DNA from: Hyphomicrobium sp. | Lineage (GTDB): Bacteria > Pseudomonadota > Alphaproteobacteria > Rhizobiales > Hyphomicrobiaceae | NCBI GenBank assembly: GCA_030598645.1 | Contig: JAUVPN010000142.1 | Span: 1-7,031, forward strand | Direction: 5' to 3' | DNA length: 7,031 nt | In this document: positions 1 through 6,182 of the stretch, in pieces | Numbering within the stretch: position 1 is the first letter of the stretch | How the letters are laid out: every line of letters starts with the position of its first letter | Notes under the pieces: generated by a model | What the model was told of the DNA's origin: nothing | Database searches by the model: none | Seen by the model: the letters and a program-made list of their open reading frames with translations, nothing else | Made by a program: the position numbers and the translations under genes

Positions 1-191
1 CGCCGGCTCGTAAGGCCGCGGCCAAAAAGCCCGCCAAGCGCAAGACGGCTGCTCGCAAGACTGCCAAGAGGAAGACGACCGCTCGGAAGACAACCGCGCG
101 CAAGACGACACGCAAGACGGTTCGTAAGGCCCCGGCCAAAAAGCCTGCCAAGCGGAAGACGGCCGCAAAGAAGAAGAAGAGAGCTGCTTAA
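1..191 (+). CDS. Lysine/alanine-rich histone H1-like C-terminal tail (partial, 5' end outside window)
   Basis: An open frame runs in from the left edge (first full codon at 3) and stops at TAA 189-191, giving about 62 residues. The tail is almost wholly Lys, Arg, Ala, Thr and Pro, in short imperfect repeats such as AKKPAKRKTA (present twice) and ARKTTARKTTRKT, and it ends in KKKKRAA. Such tails bind DNA non-specifically. In alphaproteobacteria they occur in histone H1-like proteins, HU proteins with a basic extension, and at the C-terminus of some DNA topoisomerase I proteins. The globular part lies outside the window, so I cannot choose between these. The gene is followed by a strong intrinsic terminator and points towards the 3' end of sdhB, so it is a separate transcription unit. 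The reading frame is firm; the family is inference from composition. Confidence 0.8.
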   Translation, partial: PARKAAAKKPAKRKTAARKTAKRKTTARKTTARKTTRKTVRKAPAKKPAKRKTAAKKKKRAA

Positions 192-282
192 AAGCAAGCC
201 AGTCGCGCATCCGGCTTCGACTGGGGCGCGTAACGTGGTAGGCGATAACGGGCCTTATCAGTTCCGCGCCTTTGTTTCCTTC

Positions 283-320
283 AAGACCGGTGGCCGCATC
301 GCGCCACCGGTCTTTCTTTT
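283..320 (+). terminator. Intrinsic terminator of the histone-like gene
   Basis: Perfect 12-bp arms (AAGACCGGTGGC at 283-294 and its complement at 303-314) flank an 8-base loop and run into TCTTTCTTTT. It lies 91 bases after the stop codon of the histone-like gene. A weaker 7-bp hairpin (CCAGTCG / CGACTGG, 199-224) sits between the two. The T-rich side follows the right arm, so it works best for plus-strand transcription. Confidence 0.9.
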
Positions 321-534
321 AATAAGTCAGCCTATTTGTTGCGCAAACGAGTGGCGATCAGTTTTTATTGCATGGCCCACAGATTAGGGATCGGAGCGAT
401 CTTACCCGTTCCGCACAAACTACAGAATTAGATCGGCCGATTCTTTTTGCGGACAGCGGCAGGCTGCCGCCAGTTTAATGTGCAAAGAATGCGCTGCGGA
501 TTTTCTCAGTGACTGCTGGCGACGGGTTGCGATT

Positions 535-571
535 GGCCTGCCAATGCAAGTAAAAATTGCATTGGCAGGCC
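535..571. repeat. Perfect 15-bp inverted repeat with 7-base loop
   Basis: The left arm GGCCTGCCAATGCAA (535-549) and right arm TTGCATTGGCAGGCC (557-571) are exact complements around the A-rich loop GTAAAAA. A second, nested dyad ATTGGC-CT-GCCAAT (532-545) overlaps the left arm, so the motif ATTGGC/GCCAAT occurs three times within 36 bases. Neither strand has a T run after the hairpin, so it is not a classical terminator. It could be an operator, an RNA structure in the sdhB 3' untranslated region, or a dispersed palindromic element; the window alone cannot decide. Confidence 0.85.
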
Positions 572-586
572 GCTGCGAAAGCGACG

Positions 587-598
587 TTAGGTACCTAA
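587..598. repeat. Perfect 12-bp palindrome TTAGGTACCTAA
   Basis: TTAGGTACCTAA is fully self-complementary. It lies 16 bases to the right of the 15-bp inverted repeat, in DNA with no supported gene. Symmetry of this size suits a dimeric DNA-binding protein, but no gene start next to it makes an operator role obvious. It could also be chance. Confidence 0.5.
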
Positions 599-760
599 TA
601 ATTCGAGTCCGAAAGACCGCGAGTTTCGCCGACGAAAGATGGCAGTAAAATCCTATACGCGTCCGCGGAGCGCTATAGGGCAGGCGAACACTGCCACTGA
701 AAAGCATTTAATTCTTGGTGCTGGCCGCATTTACCGCCTTAACTTGCAGCATGGCCCCTA

Positions 761-1540
761 TCAAACGCGGCGCTCAACCATCAGTTTTTTGAGTTCTGCG
801 ATCGCTTTTGCTGGGTTCAAGCCCTTTGGGCACGCCTTGGTACAGTTCAAAATAGTGTGGCAACGGTAGAGCCGGAACGGATCCTCCAGGTTGTCAAGTC
901 GCTCGCCTGTCGCTTCATCGCGCGAATCGTTCACCCAGCGATAGGCCTGCAACAATGCGGCAGGGCCCAAATAACGGTCTGAATTCCACCAATAACTTGG
1001 GCAGGACGTTGAACAGCACGCACACAAGATGCATTCGTAAAGCCCGTCGAGTTTCTGGCGATCCTCGCGGCTTTGCTTCCACTCTTTGGGCGGCGCGGGC
1101 GTATCTGTCTGAAGCCACGGTTCAATTAGCCGGTGCTGCGCGTAGAAGTTGGACATATCAGGGACGAGGTCCTTGACGACTTGCATATGCGGCAGCGGAT
1201 AGATTTTCACCGGCCCCTTGATGTCATCGTATCCCTTGAGGCAAGCAAGCGTGTTGTTTCCATCTATGTTCATCGAGCACGAGCCGCAAATGCCCTCACG
1301 GCAGGAGCGGCGGAAGGTGAGCGTGGCGTCGATCTCGTTTTTGATCTTTATAAGGCCATCAAGAACCATGGGGCCGCATTTGTCGCTATCAACCCAATAG
1401 GTATCAATTCGCGGCTTCGCGCCATCGTCAGGGTTCCAGCGATAGATTTGAAACTCTTTCCAGTCGCCCTTGGAGCCGGGAGAATTCCACGTCTTGCCAG
1501 TCTCAACTTTCGAATTTTTGGGAAGCGTCAACTGAACCAT
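761..1540 (-). CDS. sdhB: Succinate dehydrogenase iron-sulfur subunit
   Basis: SdhB (259 aa) is the iron-sulfur subunit of complex II. It passes electrons from the FAD of SdhA to ubiquinone at the SdhC/SdhD membrane anchor on the cytoplasmic face. All cluster ligands are visible. The [2Fe-2S] domain has C80, C85, C88 and C100 (CREGICGSC). The C-terminal ferredoxin domain has C170, C173, C176 and C237 for [4Fe-4S], and C180, C227 and C233 for [3Fe-4S]. Length and spacing match the family, so the protein should work. The ATG start has AGGGA just upstream. The gene is normally immediately downstream of sdhA; here it is 2.78 kb away from it on the same strand, so it probably needs its own promoter (see 1586-1614). 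The neighbour on its 5' side is a gene of unknown function ending 123 bases upstream. Confidence 0.97.
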   Translation of the reverse strand: MVQLTLPKNSKVETGKTWNSPGSKGDWKEFQIYRWNPDDGAKPRIDTYWVDSDKCGPMVLDGLIKIKNEIDATLTFRRSCREGICGSCSMNIDGNNTLACLKGYDDIKGPVKIYPLPHMQVVKDLVPDMSNFYAQHRLIEPWLQTDTPAPPKEWKQSREDRQKLDGLYECILCACCSTSCPSYWWNSDRYLGPAALLQAYRWVNDSRDEATGERLDNLEDPFRLYRCHTILNCTKACPKGLNPAKAIAELKKLMVERRV

Positions 1541-1585
1541 AGTCCCTGGTAATCCTCTTCTAAATTCGAGCGGATACGCCTCTCC

Positions 1586-1614
1586 ACATGAGGCTGTGGC
1601 CCACGCGCTGTCAA
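1586..1614 (-). promoter_or_regulatory. Possible promoter for the detached sdhB
   Basis: On the minus strand a perfect -35 hexamer TTGACA (1614-1609) is followed 17 bases later by TCATGT (1591-1586), a poor -10. This lies about 46 bases upstream of the sdhB start. Alphaproteobacterial -10 boxes are often weak, and sdhB, cut off from sdhA, would need a promoter, so I list it as a candidate only. Confidence 0.35.
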
Positions 1615-1663
1615 CGCCCGCCCCTATCGCTATATTGTCGCTATTGCAGGCTGCTTCATACTC

Positions 1664-2215
1664 CTAAGCTAGGCGATGCTTCTTGAGTTTACGCACCAGC
1701 TCAGTGAGTTCCACCGCGACATCGGCGCCCGTCTCGACGGAGACCTTCAAGGTTGCGCGTGACTGAATGAGCTTATTTAGTCTCTCCTGCTGCTCTCCAA
1801 AACCAAAGAACAGTGCTTCAGGCGCATTGATCTCGCCATCCTCCACCGCCGACATCACGTCGACTGCGTTCTGCGATGCGAGTACCAGCATGGAAGCGAC
1901 GTCGTTGACGAGCTGCTGGAACAACCGAGAGGCATCTGTACCGACTCGTGGCCCATGCACGCCGAACTTCAAGGGCGACGAGGCTGGGCCGCCGTCGCCA
2001 GCAAACAGCTTCGGATTGCTCAGAAAACGGCGAAATATCTCCTGCAATCCAAGACAGCAAGTTTCCAGGTCGCGCAGCGCCGTCCCGGCCTTGCGTTTCG
2101 ACTTAGAGCGGTCTGCCGTTTTCTCTTGAGCAGACCAGTTTATAGTGGCGATAGATGTGATGGCTCCGAGAGCCGCCAGCGCCGGTAACACGGCAGTGAA
2201 AGGGTCCGGCGCCAT
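1664..2215 (-). CDS. Membrane-anchored protein of unknown function
   Basis: I do not recognise a characterised family. With the ATG at 2215-2213 the product is 183 aa. The frame stays open up to an ATG at 2311, but the first 32 residues of that longer version are basic and low in character. The shorter form starts MAPDPFTAVLPALAALGAI, giving one hydrophobic segment at about residues 5-25. This is followed by a basic patch (DRSKSKRKAG, about 35-44), then a mostly helical, charged region (RDLETCCLGLQEIFRRF; later an acidic GEINAPEALFFGFGEQQERLNKLIQ) and a basic end (RKLKKHRLA). It looks like a single-pass membrane protein with a soluble helical domain. The protein-like composition supports a real gene, and I believe similar hypothetical proteins exist in Rhizobiales, but that is recollection. 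The ribosome binding site is weak (ACGAGA). It lies on the sdhB strand, upstream of sdhB. Confidence 0.7.
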   Translation of the reverse strand: MAPDPFTAVLPALAALGAITSIATINWSAQEKTADRSKSKRKAGTALRDLETCCLGLQEIFRRFLSNPKLFAGDGGPASSPLKFGVHGPRVGTDASRLFQQLVNDVASMLVLASQNAVDVMSAVEDGEINAPEALFFGFGEQQERLNKLIQSRATLKVSVETGADVAVELTELVRKLKKHRLA

Positions 2216-2512
2216 TCTCGTTTCGCCCGCACTCTCGACAAGTTGGGCAGCAATTTTACCTCGCTCAATCCCTTTGGGTTTTCTCTGCTGCCTTGAAAAA
2301 CGCGCTCGCATGCCAAGCTGCTCCGCTCATACGCCCTTGATGCACCTCAAGCGACCCTATTCCGAGGCGGAATGCAACGAGTACGAGCGTGAACGAGAAA
2401 TGAGGCGATAAATCCGTTGCACTAGGTAATACTATAATAGCGAGTGAGGTTAGAGTTGCGTCGTATTGGACCAATGTGCGTATGCTCGTACCACTCAAAA
2501 TAAGTGAACTAA
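2216..2512. other. Intergenic region between unknown gene and Nudix pseudogene
   Basis: This is a divergent spacer of about 300 bases with no supported gene. A minus-strand frame (2537-2265, 90 aa) has some hydrophobic stretches (TLTSLAIIVLP, FSFTLVLVAF) but no clear ribosome binding site and no family I recognise. A small dyad ATTCCG-AGG-CGGAAT lies at 2359-2373. Promoters for both flanking genes should be here. Confidence 0.4.
2433..2438 (+). promoter_or_regulatory. Consensus -10 box (TATAAT) upstream of the Nudix frame
   Basis: A perfect TATAAT lies 74 bases before the ATG of the Nudix reading frame. No recognisable -35 hexamer is found 16-18 bases upstream (the bases there are AAATCC and neighbours), so it is only a candidate. 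It may be the surviving promoter of the broken gene. Confidence 0.25.
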
Positions 2513-2926
2513 ATGCCCTTGCCGAAGACGCCAGCACTAACTACCGACTGCGTCGTATTCGATACGAAAGGCCGCGTACTGCTCATACGCCGCAAGAACC
2601 CACCGTTCTAAGGCCAATACGCTCTGCCTGGCGGCTTCGTCGATCTGGGAGAGACGGTTAAGGAAGCGTGCCGCCGCGAGCTGAAGGAGGAGACCGGCGT
2701 CGGCGCCGGCGCACTAACCTTGGTCGGCGTCTACTCCGATCCCAAACGCGATCCACGCGGCCACACGTGCTCGGTCGCCTATCTGACCCGCATCGACGCC
2801 GCCGAGCCAAAGGCCGGCGACGACGCAGCGATTGCCGAATGGGTAAGGGATTGGCGGTCCATCCCGCTGGCGTTCGACCACGCGCAGATCATATCCGACG
2901 CGGAGCGCGCCTTGTCTCTGACGTGA
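2513..2926 (+). pseudogene. Nudix hydrolase (ADP-ribose pyrophosphatase-like), broken by one in-frame TAA
   Basis: Read from ATG 2513 to TGA 2924 this is a single 138-codon frame with one internal stop, TAA at 2609-2611 (codon 33). Everything else reads as an intact Nudix protein: a strand with VVFDTKGRVLLIRRKNPPF before the stop, then GQYALPGGFVDLGETV, and a perfect Nudix box (GX5EX7REUXEEXGU) with G41, E47, R55, E56, E59, E60 and G62. The C-terminal half, including the WRSIPLAFDHAQII motif, is also intact. Related enzymes hydrolyse nucleoside diphosphates linked to another moiety, such as ADP-ribose; the exact substrate is not readable here. In the motif PPFxGQYALPGG a Glu (GAA) would fit position 33, so one G-to-T change explains the break. 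An in-frame stop just before the ATG fixes the start. No good re-initiation codon follows the TAA. The gene ends tail to tail, 4 bases from the next minus-strand gene. It is probably recently inactivated; a sequencing error or stop-codon readthrough is possible. Confidence 0.85.
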
Positions 2927-2930
2927 AGCG

Positions 2931-3242
2931 CTAAGGGATGAAGATCTGCGGTACACCGGCATCGACGCACGTTTGCTGCACTCGAATGTCGCTATACATA
3001 TACTGACAAAGATTTTTCTTATAGTTCGAGTTATTGCGGATCTTGGCCGCCGACGCCTTGAACCCAGCTTTGCGTGCAACTTCTGCTAAGTACTGATCCT
3101 GGCAATAGGGGGTGGCCATCCACTGGCCACCTACCAACTGACTTCCGGTTTTGCATTTAATGGCCGCGCTAGCAGACGTCGTGAGGACGGCGGTCGCGAC
3201 AAGGATTGTGCTGCTTAAACGCAGTACTGCGGACATGCTCAT
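2931..3242 (-). CDS. Small exported four-cysteine protein of unknown function
   Basis: The product is 103 aa. Residues 1-26 form a classical Sec signal peptide, with a hydrophobic core (LSSTILVATAVLTT) and an ASA|A-type cleavage site, leaving a mature protein of about 77 aa for the periplasm or outside. The mature part has four cysteines (C30, C47, C79, C92) that could form two disulfides, and the stretches ATPYCQDQYLAEVARKAG and KNLCQYMYSDIRVQQTC. I associate this pattern with small conserved hypothetical proteins of Rhizobiales; no function is known to me. The start at 3242 has GGAG nine bases upstream; an ATG two codons in (3236) is an alternative. It lies on the same strand as, and 113 bases downstream of, another small exported-protein gene, and ends 4 bases from the Nudix pseudogene. 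Confidence 0.8.
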   Translation of the reverse strand: MSMSAVLRLSSTILVATAVLTTSASAAIKCKTGSQLVGGQWMATPYCQDQYLAEVARKAGFKASAAKIRNNSNYKKNLCQYMYSDIRVQQTCVDAGVPQIFIP

Positions 3243-3355
3243 AGCCGCTTACTCCTATATTCAGCCCTCACTATTCATTTGTCAGCCGGGTTAGTGCGCG
3301 ATGTACGCTTGGACTATCTTAGCGTAAATCTAGGATAGGCAGCAGACGCTCACTC

Positions 3356-3625
3356 CTATTCCGGAAAGAACTTCAGCGTTCTTTTGCAGCTGGATTCCCA
3401 TTCTTTTTTTGTCATTCGAGTTTCTGAATCCCAATCCTTCATACACGCCTCCAAATCAGCGGATGTCACCGGGTCGTTTTTCTTGGCGTCTTCTAGGATG
3501 ACCTCCGCCTCGTTCTTTGGCGCGGAATTTGACGGTGCGGCGCCAAAGCTCGGCGCAATGTTGCTGCCCAACAGGATTGTCGCAGCTGCAAGGGTAAGAA
3601 GAGAAGGGGCGGACAGATCTTTCAT
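3356..3625 (-). CDS. Small exported protein with two cysteines, function unknown
   Basis: The product is 89 aa. It has an N-terminal signal peptide (about 1-29, hydrophobic core LLTLAAATILLGS, cleavage near SFGA|A). A short, charged, helical mature domain of about 60 residues follows, with two cysteines (C61, C80) that could pair. The segment DSETRMTKKEWESSCKR resembles the small secreted EF-hand-like or helix-turn repeats common in alphaproteobacterial exported proteins, but calcium ligands are not clear enough to claim an EF-hand. The ribosome binding site is weak. It precedes the four-cysteine exported protein on the same strand with a 113-base gap, so the two may be co-expressed. A 156-codon frame on the opposite strand here is a shadow. 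Confidence 0.72.
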   Translation of the reverse strand: MKDLSAPSLLTLAAATILLGSNIAPSFGAAPSNSAPKNEAEVILEDAKKNDPVTSADLEACMKDWDSETRMTKKEWESSCKRTLKFFPE

Positions 3626-3772
3626 GACACGGGACCGATTTGCGGTTCGATTGCTAAGGGCGCAGCTACGAATAGTAGCTCCACAGGGCGAGCAGAATCA
3701 TAGACACGGTGCCGTATGGTTTTGCGAAAAGCGGACACGCGAATTTGAGTTAAATTGTTCGCATCTGCATGA

Positions 3773-3949
3773 ATGGACGGGCACTATGAAAATGGCAAGG
3801 GTTTCATGGTTGCCGCTGTCCCTAACGACGGCGAACGGCAGGTGGAGGCCCTAAGCTCTCGTTATCAATCCGATAAGCTCTTCTTATCTCGCCATCACGC
3901 AATTGCGATTTCTGTTGATCACGATGAAGTGCTATCAGTCGGTTACTGA
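3773..3949 (+). CDS. Possible small ORF upstream of pqqA (58 aa), unknown
   Basis: An open frame of 58 codons starts at ATG 3773, directly after an in-frame TGA, and stops at TGA 3947. The product is soluble and mixed in composition, ending SDKLFLSRHHAIAISVDHDE plus six residues. That reads more like a folded alpha/beta fragment than random sequence. No ribosome binding site precedes the first ATG. A second in-frame ATG at 3806 has GGCAAGGG close upstream and would give a 47-aa product. It ends 41 bases before pqqA on the same strand, so they may share a transcript. I recognise no family. It may be a real small gene, a remnant, or part of the pqqA leader. Confidence 0.4.
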   Translation: MDGHYENGKGFMVAAVPNDGERQVEALSSRYQSDKLFLSRHHAIAISVDHDEVLSVGY

Positions 3950-3950
3950 G

Positions 3951-3967
3951 GCGGGTCGGCTACCCGC
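3951..3967 (+). promoter_or_regulatory. Hairpin in the pqqA leader
   Basis: GCGGGT-CGGCT-ACCCGC forms a perfect 6-bp, GC-rich stem with a 5-base loop. It starts two bases after the 58-aa ORF stop and ends 12 bases before the GGAGG of pqqA. No T run follows, so it is not an intrinsic terminator. It may affect RNA stability or translation of pqqA; this is inference. Confidence 0.4.
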
Positions 3968-3990
3968 AAAGCATTTAAGAGGAGGAAGTT

Positions 3991-4080
3991 ATGAAGGTAT
4001 GGAGCAAGCCTGCGGTTCGTGAGCAGGAAGTTGGCCTTGAGGTTACTTCGTATCTGCCGGCCGAGATCGACATCATCTGA
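3991..4080 (+). CDS. pqqA: Coenzyme PQQ precursor peptide PqqA (orphan)
   Basis: This 29-residue gene encodes the substrate peptide of pyrroloquinoline quinone biosynthesis. PQQ is built from one Glu and one Tyr of PqqA: the radical SAM enzyme PqqE, with the chaperone PqqD, crosslinks them; the peptide is then cut out and oxidised. PQQ serves periplasmic dehydrogenases such as methanol and glucose dehydrogenase. The diagnostic core is EVTSY, with Glu17 and Tyr21 in the required E-x3-Y spacing, preceded by MKVWSKPAV and followed by LPAEIDII. Length and layout match the family. The ribosome binding site is near ideal (GAGGAGG, 5 bases before ATG). A strong terminator follows 27 bases after the stop, so it is a stand-alone or short transcript without pqqB-E. 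It sits between sdhA and sdhB on the opposite strand. Orphan or extra pqqA copies are known in some bacteria; whether another copy exists in this genome cannot be seen here. Confidence 0.92.
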   Translation: MKVWSKPAVREQEVGLEVTSYLPAEIDII

Positions 4081-4107
4081 AGTTGATCCGACCCAACAGG
4101 TTTTTGA

Positions 4108-4139
4108 AGCGGCGGCCCCGTATCGGCCGCCGCTTTTTT
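4108..4139 (+). terminator. Intrinsic terminator of pqqA
   Basis: Perfect 10-bp GC-rich arms (AGCGGCGGCC at 4108-4117, complement at 4125-4134) enclose a 7-base loop and run into TTTTTT. It lies 27 bases after the pqqA stop. On the minus strand the stem is followed by TCAAAAACC, with no T run, so sdhA readthrough would not be stopped efficiently. Confidence 0.93.
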
Positions 4140-4203
4140 CGCGCTTAAAGCTTGCTATTTCTCCAAACAAGCGGCCTGTACCGCGGTGAACTCGATCTCG
4201 CGC

Positions 4204-4224
4204 CTGGAGGCGAATAACCTCCAG
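4204..4224 (-). repeat. Hairpin downstream of sdhA
   Basis: CTGGAGG / CCTCCAG form a perfect 7-bp stem around a 7-base loop, about 97 bases past the sdhA stop. There is no T run on the minus strand, so it is not a classical terminator. It may protect the 3' end of the sdhCDA transcript. No other terminator for sdhA is visible in 4141-4320. Confidence 0.4.
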
Positions 4225-4320
4225 TAGCGCCCTTTCCCGCCCTATCGCAGCCCCACTTTCGAAGCCCGTGGACCGGCTAGTGATCAAGCTGGCTGAGCCC
4301 ACAGAGTAATCAGCGCCGCA

Positions 4321-6177
4321 TCAGTAAACGCGGGCCTTAGGCTCGATATATTTGACCTCGTTGGTCATCGTGTGCGTGTGCACGGGCCGATAGTCAAGTC
4401 GCACTGATTTCGTCCCATAGTCGGCCCAGGCGAGCGTGTGTTTCATCCAGTTAGCGTCATCGCGATCAGGGAAGTCCTCGCGCGCATGCGCGCCTCGGCT
4501 CTCCTCGCGATTTTGAGCGCCTGTGACCGTCACCGCGGCTTGGGCGATCAAGTTATCGTATTCGAGTGTCTCGATGAGATCGGAGTTCCAGATAAGCGAT
4601 CGGTCGTTGGTACGTATGTCGTCGGACGTTTTCCATATCTCACCGATTTGGCGGACGCCTTCGGCGAGCACCGAGCCGTCGCGGAATACGGCGCAATGCA
4701 TTTGCATCGACTTTTGCATCTTGAGGCGCAGATCGGCCGTGGCCGTGTCACCTTTTGCATAGCGAAAGTAATCGAGACGAGAAAGCGCTAAGTCGGCCGC
4801 GTCGATGGTCAGCTCGGGTTGAGTAGCTCCGGGTTCGATGGTCTCAGCACAGCGCAAGCCTGCTGCTCGGCCGAAGACAACCAGGTCGATAAGCGAATTT
4901 GACCCTAAACGGTTGGCCCCATGGACTGAGACGCATGCGGCCTCGCCAATCGCCATAAGGCCCGGCACGACGCGGTTTGGCTCCTCATCTACACTTGTGA
5001 GAACCTCGCCGTGATAATTCGTTGGGATACCACCCATGTTGTAGTGCACGGTGGGCAGCACTGGAATGGGATGACGGCGCAAATCGATACCGGCGAAGAC
5101 CTTTGCGCTTTCTGTGATACCCGGCAGGCGCTCGGCAAGGATCTTGGGGTCGAGGTGGTTAAGGTGCAGCTGAATGTGGTCTCCGTCTGTCCCGTGACCG
5201 CGGCCTTCCCGGATTTCGATTGTCATCGATCGCGAAACGACGTCGCGCGAGGCAAGATCCTTGGCATGCGGCGCATAGCGCTCCATGAAGCGCTCACCTT
5301 CACAGTTGGTGAGATACCCGCCTTCACCGCGCGCGCCTTCTGTAATCAGGACACCGGCGCCGTAGATGCCTGTGGGATGAAACTGTACAAACTCCATATC
5401 CTGCAGTGGCAGCCCAGCACGCAACACCATGGCGTTTCCGTCACCGGTGCAAGTGTGTGCGGACGTACAAGAGAAGTAGGTCCGGCCGTAACCGCCGGTT
5501 GCCAGGATGGTCTTTGCGGCACGGAACTGGTGGATCGACCCATCCTCCAGGCACATAGCAACGATGCCGCGGCATACGCCGTCTTGGTCCATAAGCAAAT
5601 CAATGGCGAAGTACTCAATAAAAAACTCTGCTGAGTGGCGCAGCGATTGGCCATAGAGCGTGTGTAACATTGCATGACCGGTGCGATCCGCCGCAGCGCA
5701 CGTGCGCTGCGCAGGGGGGCCTTCACCAAACTTAGTCGTCATGCCGCCAAACGGACGCTGATAAATGCGGCCGTCCTCGGTCCGGCTAAAAGGAACGCCA
5801 TAATGCTCTAGCTCATAAACGGCGGCCGGCGCATGGCGACACAAGTATTCGATGGCGTCCTGATCGCCCAGCCAATCAGCACCCTTAACCGTGTCATACA
5901 TATGCCAGCGCCAATCATCTGGCCCCATGTTGCCTAGCGCAGCAGCGACCCCACCTTGCGCTGCGACCGTGTGCGAGCGTGTAGGAAAAACTTTGGTGAC
6001 GCAGGCCGTTTTCAGCCCCGCCTGTGCGCATCCGAGCGTCGCCCGCAACCCCGCGCCTCCGGCCCCGACAACGACGACGTCGTAGGTATGGTCAGTGATC
6101 GGATAGGCCTTGCCGCCGACGCCAGGTGCCGTCGCGTCCCCTATACCGTTCGTCTTTTTCTGACGCTTCTTCGTCAT
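4321..6177 (-). CDS. sdhA: Succinate dehydrogenase flavoprotein subunit
   Basis: SdhA (618 aa) oxidises succinate to fumarate in the TCA cycle, on the cytoplasmic side of the membrane-bound complex. The FAD-binding Rossmann motif [16 protein letters not shown] starts near residue 35. The covalent flavin site is H69 in [11 protein letters not shown]. Active-site residues are in place: H267 (QFHPTG), R311 (SRDVVSRS, the proton-relay arginine), H378 ([11 protein letters not shown]) and R423 ([10 protein letters not shown]). The C-terminal domain ends in the typical RPVH...IEPKARVY, so the gene is complete. The N-terminus has about 25 extra polar, lysine-rich residues before the conserved [11 protein letters not shown]; such short extensions vary within the family. 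The start lies 5 bases after the sdhD stop, showing tight coupling. sdhB does not follow as expected. Confidence 0.98.
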   Translation of the reverse strand: MTKKRQKKTNGIGDATAPGVGGKAYPITDHTYDVVVVGAGGAGLRATLGCAQAGLKTACVTKVFPTRSHTVAAQGGVAAALGNMGPDDWRWHMYDTVKGADWLGDQDAIEYLCRHAPAAVYELEHYGVPFSRTEDGRIYQRPFGGMTTKFGEGPPAQRTCAAADRTGHAMLHTLYGQSLRHSAEFFIEYFAIDLLMDQDGVCRGIVAMCLEDGSIHQFRAAKTILATGGYGRTYFSCTSAHTCTGDGNAMVLRAGLPLQDMEFVQFHPTGIYGAGVLITEGARGEGGYLTNCEGERFMERYAPHAKDLASRDVVSRSMTIEIREGRGHGTDGDHIQLHLNHLDPKILAERLPGITESAKVFAGIDLRRHPIPVLPTVHYNMGGIPTNYHGEVLTSVDEEPNRVVPGLMAIGEAACVSVHGANRLGSNSLIDLVVFGRAAGLRCAETIEPGATQPELTIDAADLALSRLDYFRYAKGDTATADLRLKMQKSMQMHCAVFRDGSVLAEGVRQIGEIWKTSDDIRTNDRSLIWNSDLIETLEYDNLIAQAAVTVTGAQNREESRGAHAREDFPDRDDANWMKHTLAWADYGTKSVRLDYRPVHTHTMTNEVKYIEPKARVY

Positions 6178-6182
6178 TCCAT

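Larger units (their letters stand above)
321..760. other. Gene-poor spacer between terminator and sdhB 3' end
   Basis: This stretch has no ORF I can support. The longest frames (minus 707-420 and plus from 639) have no ribosome binding site, no recognisable motif, and run across inverted repeats or into sdhB. What it does hold is symmetry: GCGGCAG-G-CTGCCGC at 456-470, a perfect 15-bp inverted repeat at 535-571, and a 12-bp palindrome at 587-598. No clear intrinsic terminator for sdhB is visible here, since none of the hairpins is followed by a T run on the minus strand. Confidence 0.6.

Noticed and set aside
595..620. TTCGAGTCC resembling a tRNA T-loop
   Set aside because: No complementary T-stem, acceptor stem or anticodon arm could be built on either strand.
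420..707. 95-codon minus-strand frame
   Set aside because: It crosses the perfect inverted repeat and the palindrome, has no ribosome binding site and no protein-like pattern.
639..869. 76-codon plus-strand frame
   Set aside because: Its second half is antisense to the conserved 3' end of sdhB; no motif and no convincing start.
1133..1552. 139-codon plus-strand frame
   Set aside because: Antisense to the [2Fe-2S] domain of sdhB.
2265..2537. 90-codon minus-strand frame with hydrophobic stretches
   Set aside because: It could be a small membrane protein, but the hydrophobic pieces are broken by polar residues, no ribosome binding site is seen, and it overlaps the start of the Nudix frame.
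3635..3655. GGTTCGATT resembling a tRNA T-loop
   Set aside because: No matching cloverleaf stems around it; chance match in a divergent intergenic region.
3384..3854. 156-codon plus-strand frame
   Set aside because: Its first half is the antisense shadow of the exported-protein gene at 3625-3356, and the rest has no motif and conflicts with the 58-aa frame.
3943..4302. 119-codon minus-strand frame
   Set aside because: It runs antisense through pqqA and its terminator, has no domain pattern, and reads through the GC-rich hairpin. The pqqA evidence on the other strand is much stronger.
5011..5634. 207-codon plus-strand frame
   Set aside because: Antisense to the conserved core of sdhA; a codon-bias shadow.
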